Assembly (NCBI RefSeq): GCF_019393635.1
Contig: NC_057862.1
Span: 267,916,441-267,980,440, forward strand
Direction: 5' to 3'
Source of the DNA: Dromiciops gliroides
Lineage: Eukaryota; Chordata; Mammalia; Microbiotheria; Microbiotheriidae
Length of the DNA: 64,000 nt
This document shows, one piece after another, positions 45,291 through 56,914 of the stretch. The notes under the pieces are model-generated. The model did not search any database. It worked only from the letters and a program-made list of their open reading frames with translations, and was not told where the DNA came from. Both the position numbers and the translations under genes were made by a program. Each line of letters starts with the position of its first letter. The stretch's first letter is position 1.

Positions 45291-45439
45291 AGGCAGCTAG
45301 GTGGCGCAGTGGATAGAGCACCGGCCCTGGAGTCAAGAGTACCTGAGTTCAAATCTAGCCTCAGACACTTAACACTTAACTAGCTGTGTGACCTTGGGCA
45401 AGTCACTTAACCCCAATTGCCTCACTAAAAAAAAAAAAG
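45291..45439 (+). mobile_element. tRNA-derived SINE, second of a pair
   Basis: Followed by GCTATGATGG at 45440-45449, a third copy of the same target sequence. Confidence 0.94.
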
Positions 45440-45709
45440 GCTATGATGGAGGCAGGGAAGATCAAGACACAAACTTAGGAGAAAATAAGTAGCTACAAGT
45501 AAAACCGCAAAGGGAAAAAACCCTGCAAGTTGGACATAAGCCCAACAAGAATCCTTAGAAGAGTTTGGGGGAAAAAAAGAGATTAGTAGTATAGGAAAAA
45601 ATGGGAGGGGGGGATGAAAGTGATCCAAAAAAATATGAAGACAATTAACAGCTTAGAAAAAGAGACACAAAAATACTGGGAAAAAATAACCCTTAAAAAC
45701 CAGAATTGG

Positions 45710-45890
45710 GGGCAGCTAGGTGGTGTAGTGGATAAAGCACCGGCCCTGGATTCAGGAGTACCTGAATTCAAAACCGGCCGCAAACACTTGACACTTACTA
45801 ATTGTGTGACCTTGGGCAAGTCACTTAATCCCCATTGCCCCGCATAAAAATAAAATAAAATAAAATAATTTTTTTTTAATGTTAAGGACC
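45710..45890 (+). mobile_element. tRNA-derived SINE
   Basis: Exact 15-bp TSD AAAAACCAGAATTGG at 45695-45709 and 45891-45905. Confidence 0.96.
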
Positions 45891-46241
45891 AAAAACCAGA
45901 ATTGGCCAAATGGGGAGAAAAGTTCTAAAAATTTAATGAAAATAATTCCTTAAAAATTAGAATTGGGGGCAAGTGGAAATTAATGATTCCATGAGAAATC
46001 AAGGGACAATAAAACAAAAGAATGGAAAAATAAAAGAAAATGTATATCTCATTGAGAAAACAACTGACCTGGAAAATAGATCAAGGAGAGATAATGTAAG
46101 AATTATTGGACTACCTGAAAGCCATGACACAAAGTAGGGGAGGGGAGAGGGCCTAGACATTATATTTTCAAGAAATTATAAAGGAAAACTGCCCTGATAT
46201 TCTAGAACCAGAGGATGAAATAGAAATTTAAAGAATCCTCC

Positions 46242-46704
46242 TGTCAACCAGACAGCCTGTAACCTGTTAATGGCTGGAGCTGAAGAGAACAGGCCAGAGA
46301 GAGATGTGTTAGGAATTAGAGAGCAGTTTTATTTTCAAAATGAGGAAAAAGTCTTGCAAGCAAGGAGTAGCTATAGACACATGTGCCGGGGGCTTGCCCC
46401 TAGTGGGAGGACCTGAGGCAGTGTAGGGAGATCTCAATACTTATACTAGTGACTTCCCAATGATTTGTAGCCCTGACAATTAGGTAGCAGCAATTATGTG
46501 ACAAGTTTGATTCATTGCAGGACTTTCTGAGTTTATCCTATGCTTGTTTAGCTCACAGAACACCTGGTGAATTATATGATTTTTCCAGAGACTGAGATCA
46601 TCCAGAGGGTGATCACAAAGGATTGTTAACTTGCCAAATCCAGGGCAAAACTTGCTTGCTGGGTCTTAGATCTGGAAAACAGGGGTTCTCCTAATATTTT
46701 GTCA
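46242..46704 (-). mobile_element. Solo LTR, class I ERV type
   Basis: TGTCAACCAG...TTTTGTCA with exact 4-bp TSD CTCC at 46238-46241 and 46705-46708, in L1 ORF1. Reverse-strand AATAAAA near 46330. Confidence 0.85.
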
Positions 46705-46835
46705 CTCCAATCACCTCCTGAAAGAAATTCCAAAAGGAAAACTCCCAGGACAATTATAGCCAAATTCCAGAGCTCCCAGATCAAAAAAAATATATTGCAA
46801 ACATCTAGAAAGAAACCATTAAAATATCATGGAAC

Positions 46836-47810
46836 CTATGAAAAAATGTTCTAAATCACTATTGATTAGAGAGATGCAAATTAAAACAATTCTGAGGTAT
46901 CACCTGATACCTATCAGATTGGCTAATATGACAAAAAGGGAAAATAATAAATGTTGGGAGAAGCTGTGGAAAAATTGGAACACTAATGCATTGTTGGTGG
47001 AGCTATGAACTGATCCAACTGTTCTGGAGAGCAATTTGGAATTATGCCCAAAGGGCAATAAAGTTGTGCATACCCTTTGACCCAGCAATACCACTTTTAG
47101 GTCTTTTTCCCAAAGAGATCATAAAAAAGGGAAAAGGACCCAAATGTACAAAAATATTTATAGCTGCTCTTTTTGTGGTGGCTAGGAATTGGAAATTAAG
47201 GGGTTGCCCATCAACTGGGGAATGGCTGAACAAGTTGTGGTATATGAATGTAATGGAATTCTAGTGTGCTGTAAGAAACAATGAGCAAGAGGAGTTCAGA
47301 AAAACCTGGAAGGACTTGCATGAACTGATGATGAGTGAGAGGAGCAGAACCAGAAGAACATTATACATAGTATTATCAACATTATGTGTTAATCAACTGT
47401 GATAGACTAGATTCTTCTCACCAATCCAATGGTACAAGAAAGTTCCAAAGGACTCATGATAGAAAAGGCTCTCCAAGTCCAGAAAAAAAAAAAAGAACTG
47501 TGGAATATGGATGCTGATTGGACCATACTATTTCTTTTGTTTTGGGTGCAGTTATTTTTCTTTTTTGAGGTTTTTCCTTTTTGCTTTGATTCTTTTCTTA
47601 TAACATGACTAATGCAGAAATATGTTTAATGTTATTATATATATATATATATGTGTGTGTGTGATCTGATAACCTATATCAGATTACCTGCTGTCTAGGG
47701 ATGGGGGGGAGGGGGGAGGGAGGGAGAAAAATTTGAAATTGGAAATCTTATATAAACAAATGTTGAAAACTATCTCTACATGTAACTGGAAAATAATAAA
47801 ATACTTTTAT
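46836..47810 (+). mobile_element. 5'-truncated L1 (3' end) nested in older L1
   Basis: ORF2 C-terminal relic ([20 protein letters not shown]), 3' UTR, short (GGGA)n tract and A tail. TSD of 17 bp with one mismatch (TTAAAATATCATGGAAC / ..CATAGAAC) at 46819-46835 and 47811-47827. Confidence 0.92.
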
Positions 47811-47827
47811 TTAAAATATCATAGAAC

Positions 47828-47991
47828 AGGGGCAGCTAGGTGGCACAGTGGATAGAGCACTGGTCCTGGATTCAGGAGGACCTGAGTTCAAATACGGACT
47901 CAGACACTTAACAATTACTAGCTGTGTGACCCTGGACAAGTCACTTAACCCCAATTGCCTCACCAAAAAAAAAAATATATATATATATATA
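47828..47991 (+). mobile_element. tRNA-derived SINE
   Basis: TSD ATAGAAC at 47821-47827 and 47992-47998; A tail with (TA)n. Confidence 0.93.
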
Positions 47992-48995
47992 ATAGAACCA
48001 CAGTCAAAATCATACAAGAAGCAGAGGACTTGGAATATAATGTTCCAGAAAGCAAAGTATCTGATTACCAAATAAAAGAATAATCTACCCGGCAAAACTG
48101 GGTATAATCCTTTGGGGGAAAAAAGTGGATATTTAATGAAATAGAGGGCTCTCAAGCATTCCTGGGGAAAAGACTAAAGATGAATAGAAAATTTGACTTT
48201 CAAATACAGGATGCAAGAAAAGTATAAAAAGATATGAGAGAGAAATCATAAGAAATTCAATAAAATCAAACTGTTTATATTCCTACATGATAATGATACA
48301 TGTTACTCCTTTATCATTATTAGACCATTAGAAGAACTCTACATAGACAGTGAACACAGGAGTGAGTTGATTTTGTTAGGATGACCTAAAAAAAATGGAT
48401 GTGGAAGAAATAGGAATGCAGTGAGAGAAACAGGAAGGGAGAAGAAGAATGAGGAAATTTATCTCAGATAAAAGAAGTATTCAATAAAGAGCTTTTATAG
48501 TGGAGAAGGAAATGGTGAGGCAGGGTGTGGGTAGTGATTGAACCTTCTCCTCATCTGAATTAGTTCAAAGAGGGAAGAACTCACAAACCCACTTAACTTG
48601 GGGTAGAAATCTATCTTACCCAACAGGGAAGAAGGAAGGGAAGGGGATAAAAGAAAGAGGGGAGAGTCATAAAAGGGAGGGCAAAACAGACTTTTGAGGA
48701 GGGACAAGGTTTAAAGTGAGAAAAGGAGAAACAGAAGAATATAGGTAGGAGGAAAATAAAGTTTGTAATCACAACTGTGAATGTGAAGGGGATGAATTCA
48801 CCTATAAAATGAAAGCAGATAACAGAATGGATTAGAAACCTGAATCCAACAAAGTATTTTTCACACAGAATTAAAATAAGGGACTGAAGCAGAATCTGTC
48901 ATACTTCAGCTATGGTGAAAAATATAGAAGTAGCAATCACGATCTCATACAAAACAAAAGCAAAAATAGACCTAATTAAAAGAAATAATCAGGGA

Positions 48996-49151
48996 GGACA
49001 GCTAGGTGGCACAGTGGATAAAGCACTGGCTCTAGATTCAGGAGTACCTGAGTTCAAATCTGGCCTCAGACACTTGACATTTATTAGCTGTGTGACCCTG
49101 GGCAAGTCACTTAACCCCCATTGCCCTGAAAAAAAAAAAAGAAAGAGAGAG
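48996..49151 (+). mobile_element. tRNA-derived SINE
   Basis: Exact 15-bp TSD AGAAATAATCAGGGA at 48981-48995 and 49152-49166. Confidence 0.96.
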
Positions 49152-49230
49152 AGAAATAATCAGGGAAAATACATTTTACTAAAAGATACCATAGACAATG
49201 AAAAAAAATTTTTTTAAGTTTTACTGCAAG

Positions 49231-49377
49231 TGGATAAGCACCGGCCCTGGATTCAGGAGTACCTGAGTTCAAATCTGGCCTCTGATACTTACTAGCTGTG
49301 TGACCCTGGGCAAGTCACTTAACCCCAATTGTCTCACCAAAAAATAAATAAATAATTAATTAATTAATTAAAAAAAT
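49231..49377 (+). mobile_element. tRNA-derived SINE, 5' truncated
   Basis: Begins inside the A box (TGGATAAGCACC). Exact 15-bp TSD AAGTTTTACTGCAAG at 49216-49230 and 49378-49392, so truncation happened at insertion. Confidence 0.95.
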
Positions 49378-49407
49378 AAGTTTTACTGCAAGTTTCTCTG
49401 ATAAAGG

Positions 49408-49864
49408 CTATGAGTGAAAACAATCCTCTTCTCAATAATTCTCAGGAACTCAACAGCAATGTGACAAAGGGTCTTTTATTTCCTTCTCATGAGAAGGAGG
49501 CACCCTAGTGTGCAGCTAGTGGGTGCAAAGAAAGGGGGCTCACAGGCCCTGTTTTAAACCCTAGTCCCTAATGCAAATGGACCGTCCCCTTTTTCATCAT
49601 TGGTCCAATTACTCAAGGGTTACAATCTATGCGCAAAAATTAGTGTATTCCCATCCCTTTTCCTTATATGGGCATAACTCAGGAGTGGACCTTATTTTTC
49701 CTTATATGGACACAACTCAGGAGCAGACTTTATTGAGATTGTGTGATTTTGTAAGTCAGAGGGGGAGGAGGGGATCTGAGACCTTTGTCCTAAAAATAGG
49801 TCAGGAGGAGTATGATTGACTGTTATATTCTCATTGAGAGGAGACAACTACACATTTTCTCACA
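49408..49864 (-). mobile_element. Solo LTR, class I ERV type
   Basis: Between AAGG (49404-49407) and AAGG (49865-49868) in L1 ORF2. It ends TTTTCTCACA; the other terminus is mutated (CTATGAG). Reverse-strand AATAAAAG near 49475. Confidence 0.7.
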
Positions 49865-49903
49865 AAGGCCTCATTTCTCAAATATATAGGGATCTAAGTC
49901 ATA

Positions 49904-49920
<17 letters not shown>

Positions 49921-49934
<14 letters not shown>

Positions 49935-50070
49935 GGTGAGGCAATTGGGGGTAAGTGACTTTCCCAGGGTCACACAGCTAGTAAGTGTTAAGTGTCTGAG
50001 GCCGAATTTGAACTCAGGTCCTCCTGACTCCAGGGCCGGTGCTCTATCCATTGCGCCACCTAGCTACCCC
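49921..50070 (-). mobile_element. tRNA-derived SINE
   Basis: Flanked by TAAGTCATATATATAT on both sides. The right flank has grown into an (AT)n run at 50077-50128. Confidence 0.94.
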
Positions 50071-50074
50071 TAAG

Positions 50075-50131
<57 letters not shown>

Positions 50132-50550
50132 AAAAAAAGAGCCATTCCCTAACTGATAAATTGTTAAAGGATATGAACAGAATGTTTCTTCAGAAGAAGA
50201 AATCAAAACTATCAATAGTCACATGAAAAAATGCTCTAAATCACTATTGATTAGAGAAATTAAGACAACTCTGAGGTACCACTTCATATCTATCATATTG
50301 GCTAACATGACAGAAAGAAAAATGACAAATGCTAGAGGGCATGTGGGAAAATAGGGATACTATTTGGAATTATGAACTGGTCCAACCTTTCTAGAGAACA
50401 ATTTGGAACTATGCCCAAAGAGCTATAAAACTGTGCATATCCTTTTACCTGGCAATACCATTGCTAGGCCTATATCCCAAAGAGATAAAAGAAAAAGGGA
50501 AATATACAAAATGTATATGTGTATGTATATTTATTTACAGCAGCTATTTT

Positions 50551-50716
50551 TTTTGGGGGGGGTGAGGCAATTGGGGTTAAGTGACTTGCCCAGGGTCACA
50601 CAGCTAGTAAGTGTTAAGTGTCTGAGGCCGGATTTGAACTCAGGTACTCCTGAATCCAGGGCCGGTGCTCTATCCACTGCGCCACCTAGCTGCCCCTGCA
50701 CCACCTAGCTGCCCCA
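50551..50716 (-). mobile_element. tRNA-derived SINE with duplicated head
   Basis: TSD ACAGCAGCTATTTT at 50537-50550 and 50717-50730. The SINE head is present twice (CCACCTAGCTGCCCC at 50681-50695 and 50701-50715). Confidence 0.95.
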
Positions 50717-51258
50717 ACAGCAGCTATTTTTGTGGTGGCAAAGAATTGGAAATCAAGGGGATACCCATCAACTAGGGAATGGCTGAACAAGTTGTGATAT
50801 GTGATCATAATGGAATACTATTGTACTATAGAGGGCAGCTAGGTGGCACAGTGGATAAAGTGACCCACCTGTAGTCATGAAGATTCATCTTTCTGAGTTC
50901 AAATCTGGTCTCAGACAATGTACTAGCTGTGTGACTCTGGACAAGTCATTTAATCCTGTTTGCCTCATTTTTCTTTTTTTTTTCCTTTTATTTATTTATT
51001 TTTTCCGTTACATGTATAGATAGTTCTCAACTTTTGTTTTCTGCATTAGTCATGTTATAAGAGAAAAATCATAGCAATGAGGAAAAACCTCAAAAAAGAA
51101 AAACAATAGTACCAAAACCAAAAGAAATAGTATGGTTCATTCAGCATCTATACTCCACAGTCCTTTTTTTTTTTTTTCCTGGAATTGGAGATCCTCCTCC
51201 GTCATGAGTCCCCTGGAACCCTTCTGTATCATTGCATTGGTGAGAAGAATATAGTCCA

Positions 51259-54200
51259 TCACTGTAGGTCAACACACAATGTTGATGATACTGTGTACAA
51301 TGTTCTTCTGGTTCTGCTCATCTCACTCATCATCAGTCCACGCAAGACCCTCCAGGTTTCTTTGAACTCCTCCTGTTCATCGTTTCTTAAAGCACAGTAG
51401 TATTCCATTACATTCATATACCACAGCTTGTCCAGCCATTCCCCAATTGATGGGCATCCCCTCAACTTCCAATTCCTTGCCACAACATAAAGAGCAGCTA
51501 TAAATATCTTTGTTTATGTGGGTCCTTCTCCCCTTTCCATGATCTCTTTGGGAAAAAGACCCAAAAGTGGTATTGCAGGGTAAAAGGGTATGCACAGCTT
51601 TATCGCCCTTTAGGCATAATTCCAAATTGCTCTCCAGAATGGTTGGATCAGTTCACAGCTCCACCAATAATGCATTAGTGTTCCAATTTTTCCACAGCTT
51701 CTCCAACATTTATTATTTTCCTTTTTTGTCATTTTAGCCAATCTAATAGGTGTCAGATGGTACCTCAAAGTTGTTTTAATTTGCATCTCTCTAATCATTA
51801 GTGATTTAGAGCATTTTTTCATATGGGAATAGATAGCTTTGATTTCTTCATCAGAAAACTGCCTGTTCATATCCTTTGACCATTTCTCAATTGGGGAATG
51901 ACTTGGATTCGTATAAATGTGATTTAGTTCCCTATATATTTTAGCAATGAGGCCTTTATCAGAAGTACTGGCCATAAAAATTGTTTCCCAGCTTTCTGCC
52001 TCCCTTCTAATTTTGGATGCATTGCTTCTGTTTGTACAAAACATTTTTAATTTAATGTAATCAAGATCATTCATTTTGCATTTTATAATATTCTCTATCT
52101 CTTGTTTGATCATAAACTGTTTTCCTTTCCAAAGATCTGAAAAGTAGACTATTCCTTTCTCTCCTAATTTTCTTATGGTATCACCTTTTATGTCTAAATC
52201 CATTTTGACCTTATTTTAGTATAAGGTGTAAGATGTTGGTCTATGCCTAATTTCTTCCATACTATCTTCCAGTTTTCCCAGCAGTTTTTGTCAAATACTG
52301 AGTTCCTATCCCAGTAGCTGGAGTCTTTGGGTTTATCAAACACTACATTACTAGTGTCATTTACTACTGCGTTTCCTGTGCCTCCCCTTCCATTTTCTTT
52401 ACCCTTTCCTCCCCTCTATTTCTTAGCCAGTACCAGATAGTTTTGATGACTGCAGCTTTATAGTAAAGCTCCAGGTTTGGTAGTGCTAACCCGCCTTCCT
52501 GTGCATTTTTTTTTTCATTATTTCTCTGAATATTCTTGATTTTTTGTTTTTCCAGATGAATTATGTTATTATTTTTTCTAGCTCCATAAAATAATTTTTA
52601 GGTAGTCTGATTGGTATGGCACTGAATAAGTAAATTAATTTAGGTAGTATTGTCATTTTTACTATATTAGTTCTGCCTATCCATGAGCAATTGATATCTT
52701 TTCAATTATTTAGATCTGATATGATTTGTGTGAAGAGTGTTTGGTAATTGTGTTCATAGAGTTCCTGGGTTTGTCTTGGCAAATAGATTCCCAAGTATTT
52801 TATATTATCTACCGCTACTTTAAATGGAATTTCTCTTTCTATCTCTTGCTGCTGGACTTTGTTGGTCATGTATAGAAATGCTAATGATTTATGTGGATTT
52901 ATTTTATATCCTGCTACTTTGCTAAAGTTGTTCATTGTTTCAAGTAATTTTTGAGTTGATTCTCTAGGATTCTTTAAGTATACCATCATATCATCTGCAA
53001 AGAGTGATAGTTTTGTTTCCTCCTTGCCTATTCTAATTCCTTTAATTCCTTTCTCTTCTCTGATTGCTAAAGCTAACATTTCTAGGACAATATTAAATAA
53101 TAGGGGTGATAATGGACATCCCTGTTTCACCCCTGATCTTATTGGGAAGGCCTCTAATTTCTCTCCATTGCATATAATGCTTACTGATGGTTTTAGGTAG
53201 ATACTGTTTATTATTTTAAGGAAAGCTCCACCTATTGCTAAGCTCTCTAGTGTTTTTATTAGGAATGGGTGCTGTATTTTGTCAAAAGCTTTCTCTGCAT
53301 CTATCAAAATAATCATGTGATTTTGTTTAGTTTTCTTATTGATGTGGTTGATTATGTTAATAGTTTTCCTAATGTTGAACCAACCCTGCATTCCTGGTAT
53401 AAATCCCACCTGGTCATAGTGTATTATCCTGGTGATCACTTGCTGTAATCTCCTTGCTAATATCTTATTTAAGATTTTGGCATCAATATTCATTAGGGAA
53501 ATTGGTCTATAATTTTCTTTCTCTGTTTTTGCTTTGCCTGGTTTTGGTATCACCACCATATTTGTGTCATAAAACGAATTTGGTAGAACTCCTTCTTCAC
53601 CTATTTTTCCAAATAATTTGTATAATATTGGAATTAATTGTTCTTTAAATGTTTGGTAAAATTCACCCGTAAACCCATCTGGCCCTGGGGATTTTTTCTT
53701 AGGGAGTTCATTAATGGCTTGTTCAATTTCTTTTTCTAATATGGGTTTATTTAAGGATTTTATTTCCTCTTCACTTAACCTGGGCAGTTTGTATTTTTGT
53801 AAATATTCATCCATTTCATTTAGATTGTCAAATGTATTGGCATACAGTTGGGAAAAATAATTCCTAATTATTGATTTAATTTCCACTTCATTGGTGGTAA
53901 CATCACCCTTTTCATTTTTGATACTGTTAATTTGGTTTTCTTCTTTCTTTTTTTTAATCAAATTAACCAATATTTTATCTATTTTATTGGCTTTTTCATA
54001 AAACCAGCTCTTAGTTTTATTGATTAATTCTGTAGTTTTCTTGCTTTCAATCTTATTAATTTCTCCTTTAATTTTCAGGATCTCTAGTTTAGTATCTAAT
54101 TGGAGATTTCTAATTTGTTCATTTTCTAGCTTTTTAAGTTGCATGCCCAATTCATTAATCTCCTCTTTCTCTTTTTTATTCATGTAAGCATTTAGAGCTA

Positions 54201-55091
54201 TAAATTTTCCCCTAAGCACTGCTTTGGCTGCATCCCATAGATTTTGGTATGTTGTCTCATTATTGTCATTCTCTTGGATATAGTTATTGCCCATTGCCCA
54301 TTGTTTGGCCCATTCATTCTTTAGAATGAAATTATTTAGTTTCCAATTGATTTTCATTCTACTTTTCCCTGGCTCTTTCTTACATGTAATTTTTATTGCA
54401 TCATGATCTGAGAAGGATGCATTTACTATTTCTGCCTTTCTACATTTGACTATGATGTTTTTGTGCCCTAATACATGGTCAATTTTTGAAAATGTGCCAT
54501 GTACTGCTGAGAAAAAGGTATATTCCTTTCTATCCCCATTCAATTTTCTCCAGACATCTATCATGTCTAACTTTTCTAGTAATCTATTCACCTCTTTCAC
54601 TTCTTTCTTATTTATTTTTTGGCTAGATTTATCTAATTCTGAGAGGGGGAGATTCAGATCCCCCACTAGCATAGTATTACTGTCTAATTCCTCTTGTAAC
54701 TCATTTAACTTCTCCTCTAAGAACTTGGATGCTATACCACTTGGCGCATACATATTTAATATTGATATTACTTCATTATCTATAGTACCTTTTAGCAAGA
54801 TGTAGTTTCCTTCCTTATCTCTTTTAATGAGATCTATTTTTGCCTGTGCTTTGTCTGAGATAAGGATTGCTACCCCTGCTTTTTTCACTGTAGCTGAAGC
54901 ATAATATATTCTGCTCCAGCCTTTTACCTTTATTCTATGTGTATCTCTCTCTGCTTCAAATGTGTTTCTTGTAAACAGCATATTGTTGGATTCTGGTTTT
55001 TAATCCACTCTGCAATTCGCTTCTGTTTTATAGCAGAGTTCATTCCATTCACATTCACAGTTATTATTACTAACTGTCTATTCCCCTCCAT
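51259..55091 (-). pseudogene. L1 ORF2p gene (endonuclease-reverse transcriptase), defective
   Basis: ORF2p nicks target DNA and reverse transcribes L1 RNA. The start is MEGNRQLVIITVNVNGMNS at 55091. APE endonuclease motifs are visible: [24 protein letters not shown] and FSDHDAI. A frameshift near 54930-54980 splits this domain. One 759-residue frame (to 52702) then covers the reverse transcriptase, including [66 protein letters not shown] and the catalytic box [16 protein letters not shown] replaces a Trp codon after ISDLNN (52702), and later frames carry WSCELIQPFWRAIWNYA and GCPSIGEWLDKLWYMN to a stop at 51259. The active-site residues survive but the protein cannot be made whole. Confidence 0.95.
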
Positions 55092-55665
55092 TCTATTTAC
55101 CCCCTTTGTACTTTTTCCCCCTTCTTTCACCCTATCCCTCCTCACTGATGTTTTGTTTCTTACCACTGCCTCCCCCAATCTGCCCTCCCTTTTTATCACC
55201 CCCTTCCATTTTCTTTACCCTTTTCTCCCTTGCTTTTGTCCTCCCTTCTATCAGTCCCCCTCCCTTCCCCTTTTGCTTCCCTAAAGAATGAGCTAAGTTT
55301 CTTTATCCCAATGAATGTATATGTTATTCCCTCTTTGAATCAAATCTAATGAGAGTAGGGTTGAAACAATGTTCACCCCTCCTTTCTTTCCCTCTATTGT
55401 AATAGGTTTTTTTACCTCTTCATATGATGTAATTCACCCCATTCCACCTCCCCTTTCCTCTCCTCCCCATAGGCTCCCTTTTTAATCCCTTAATTTTCTT
55501 TGTATCATCACATCAACGACAATTTATATTTATACCCTCTGTGTAAAGTCCTTCTCTCTGCCCAAATACATTTACAATTAAGAGTTATGAGTATTATCTT
55601 CCCATGTAGGGATGTAAACAGTTTAACCTAATTGAGTAACTTTTTTTTCCCCTCTGTTTACCTTT

Positions 55666-56914
55666 TTAAACTTCTCTTGAGTCTTGTATGTTAAGATCAA
55701 ATTTTCTATTCAGTTCTGGTCTTTTCATCAGGAAACATTGAAAATCCCCAATGTCATTGAATGTCCATCTTTTCCCCTGAAAGAGAACGCACATTTTTGC
55801 TGGGTAATAGATTCTTGGCTGCAATCCAAGCTCCTTTGCCTTCTGGAATATCATATTCCAAGCCTTGCGGTTCTTTAATATTGAAGCTGCCACGTCCTGA
55901 GCAATCCTGACTGTGGCTCCATGATATTTAAATTGCTTCTTTCTGGCTGCTTGGAGTATTTTCTCCTTCACCTGATAATTCTGGAATTTGGCTACAATAT
56001 TCCTTGGGGTTTTCCTTTTGGGGTCTTTTTCAGGGGATGATTGGTGGATTCTTTCAATGATGATTTTATCCTCTGATTCTATAATATCAGGGCAGTCCTC
56101 CTTAATAGTTTCCTAGAATATGGTGTCTAGATTCTTTTTCTGATCATGGCTTTCAGGCAGTCCAATGATTCTCAAATTGTCTCTCCTGGATCTGTTTACC
56201 AGATCAGTTGTCTTTCCAATGTGGTATTTCACATTTTCTTCTATTTTTTCATTCTTTTGATTCTGCTTGACTGATTCCTGGTGTCTCATGGATTCTTTAT
56301 CTTCCAACTGTCCAATTTTAATTTTTAAGGCATTGTTTTCTTCCATGAGATTATGCACCTTTTTTTCCATTTGGCCAAATTAATTTTTTAAAGGTATTGT
56401 TTTCTTCAGTGAGATTATGCATCTTTTTTTCCATTTGGCCAGATGAATTTTTTAAGGAATTTTTTTCTGCAGTCAATCTTTGTGCTTCCTTTTCCAAGCT
56501 ACTGATTCTTTTTCATAGTTGTCTTATTTTGCTTTCATTTCTCTCCCCATTTTTTCTTCTACCTCTCTCAATTTATTTGTTTTTTCAGTGAGGCAATTGG
56601 GGTTAAGTGACTTGCCCAGGGTCACACAGCTAGTAAGTGTTAAGTGTCTGAGGCCGGATTTGAACTCAGGTACTCCTGACTCCAGGGCCGGTGCTCTATC
56701 CACTGTGCCATCTAGCTGCCCTCAATTGATTTTTTAAATCCTTTTTGAGCTCTTCCAGGAAGGCTTTTTGTTCTTGAGTCCAATTCACCTTCCCTCTTGA
56801 GGCTTCACATGTAGGCAATTTGAGGGTATTGTCCTCATCTGAGTTTGTGTTTGCCTCTTCCTTGTTGATACAGAAGCTCTCAATGGAGAGGGCTCTTTTT
56901 TGCTTCTTACTCAT
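55666..56914 (-). pseudogene. L1 ORF1p gene, interrupted by a SINE
   Basis: ORF1p is the trimeric RNA-binding chaperone of L1. The start is MSKKQKRALSIESFCINKEE at 56914. A coiled coil follows, then the RRM domain with NRSRRDNLRIIGLPESHD (about 56200-56130) and the C-terminal domain with ILQAARKKQFKYHGATVRI through to NIQDSREV and the stop at 55666. Defects are a SINE at 56574-56720, a 64-bp tandem duplication in the coiled coil (56336-56463) and an in-frame TAG after LDTIF (near 56113). Confidence 0.93.
56574..56720 (-). mobile_element. tRNA-derived SINE
   Basis: Full-length copy inserted in ORF1 of the full-length L1. Short flanking repeat CTCAATT at 56567-56573 and 56721-56727. Confidence 0.94.

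Noticed and set aside
52702-54981. Domesticated reverse-transcriptase gene (759-residue frame)
   Set aside because: It sits inside a complete L1 with TSD, 5' UTR and tail, and is ended by a nonsense codon; ordinary young L1 decay explains the long frame.
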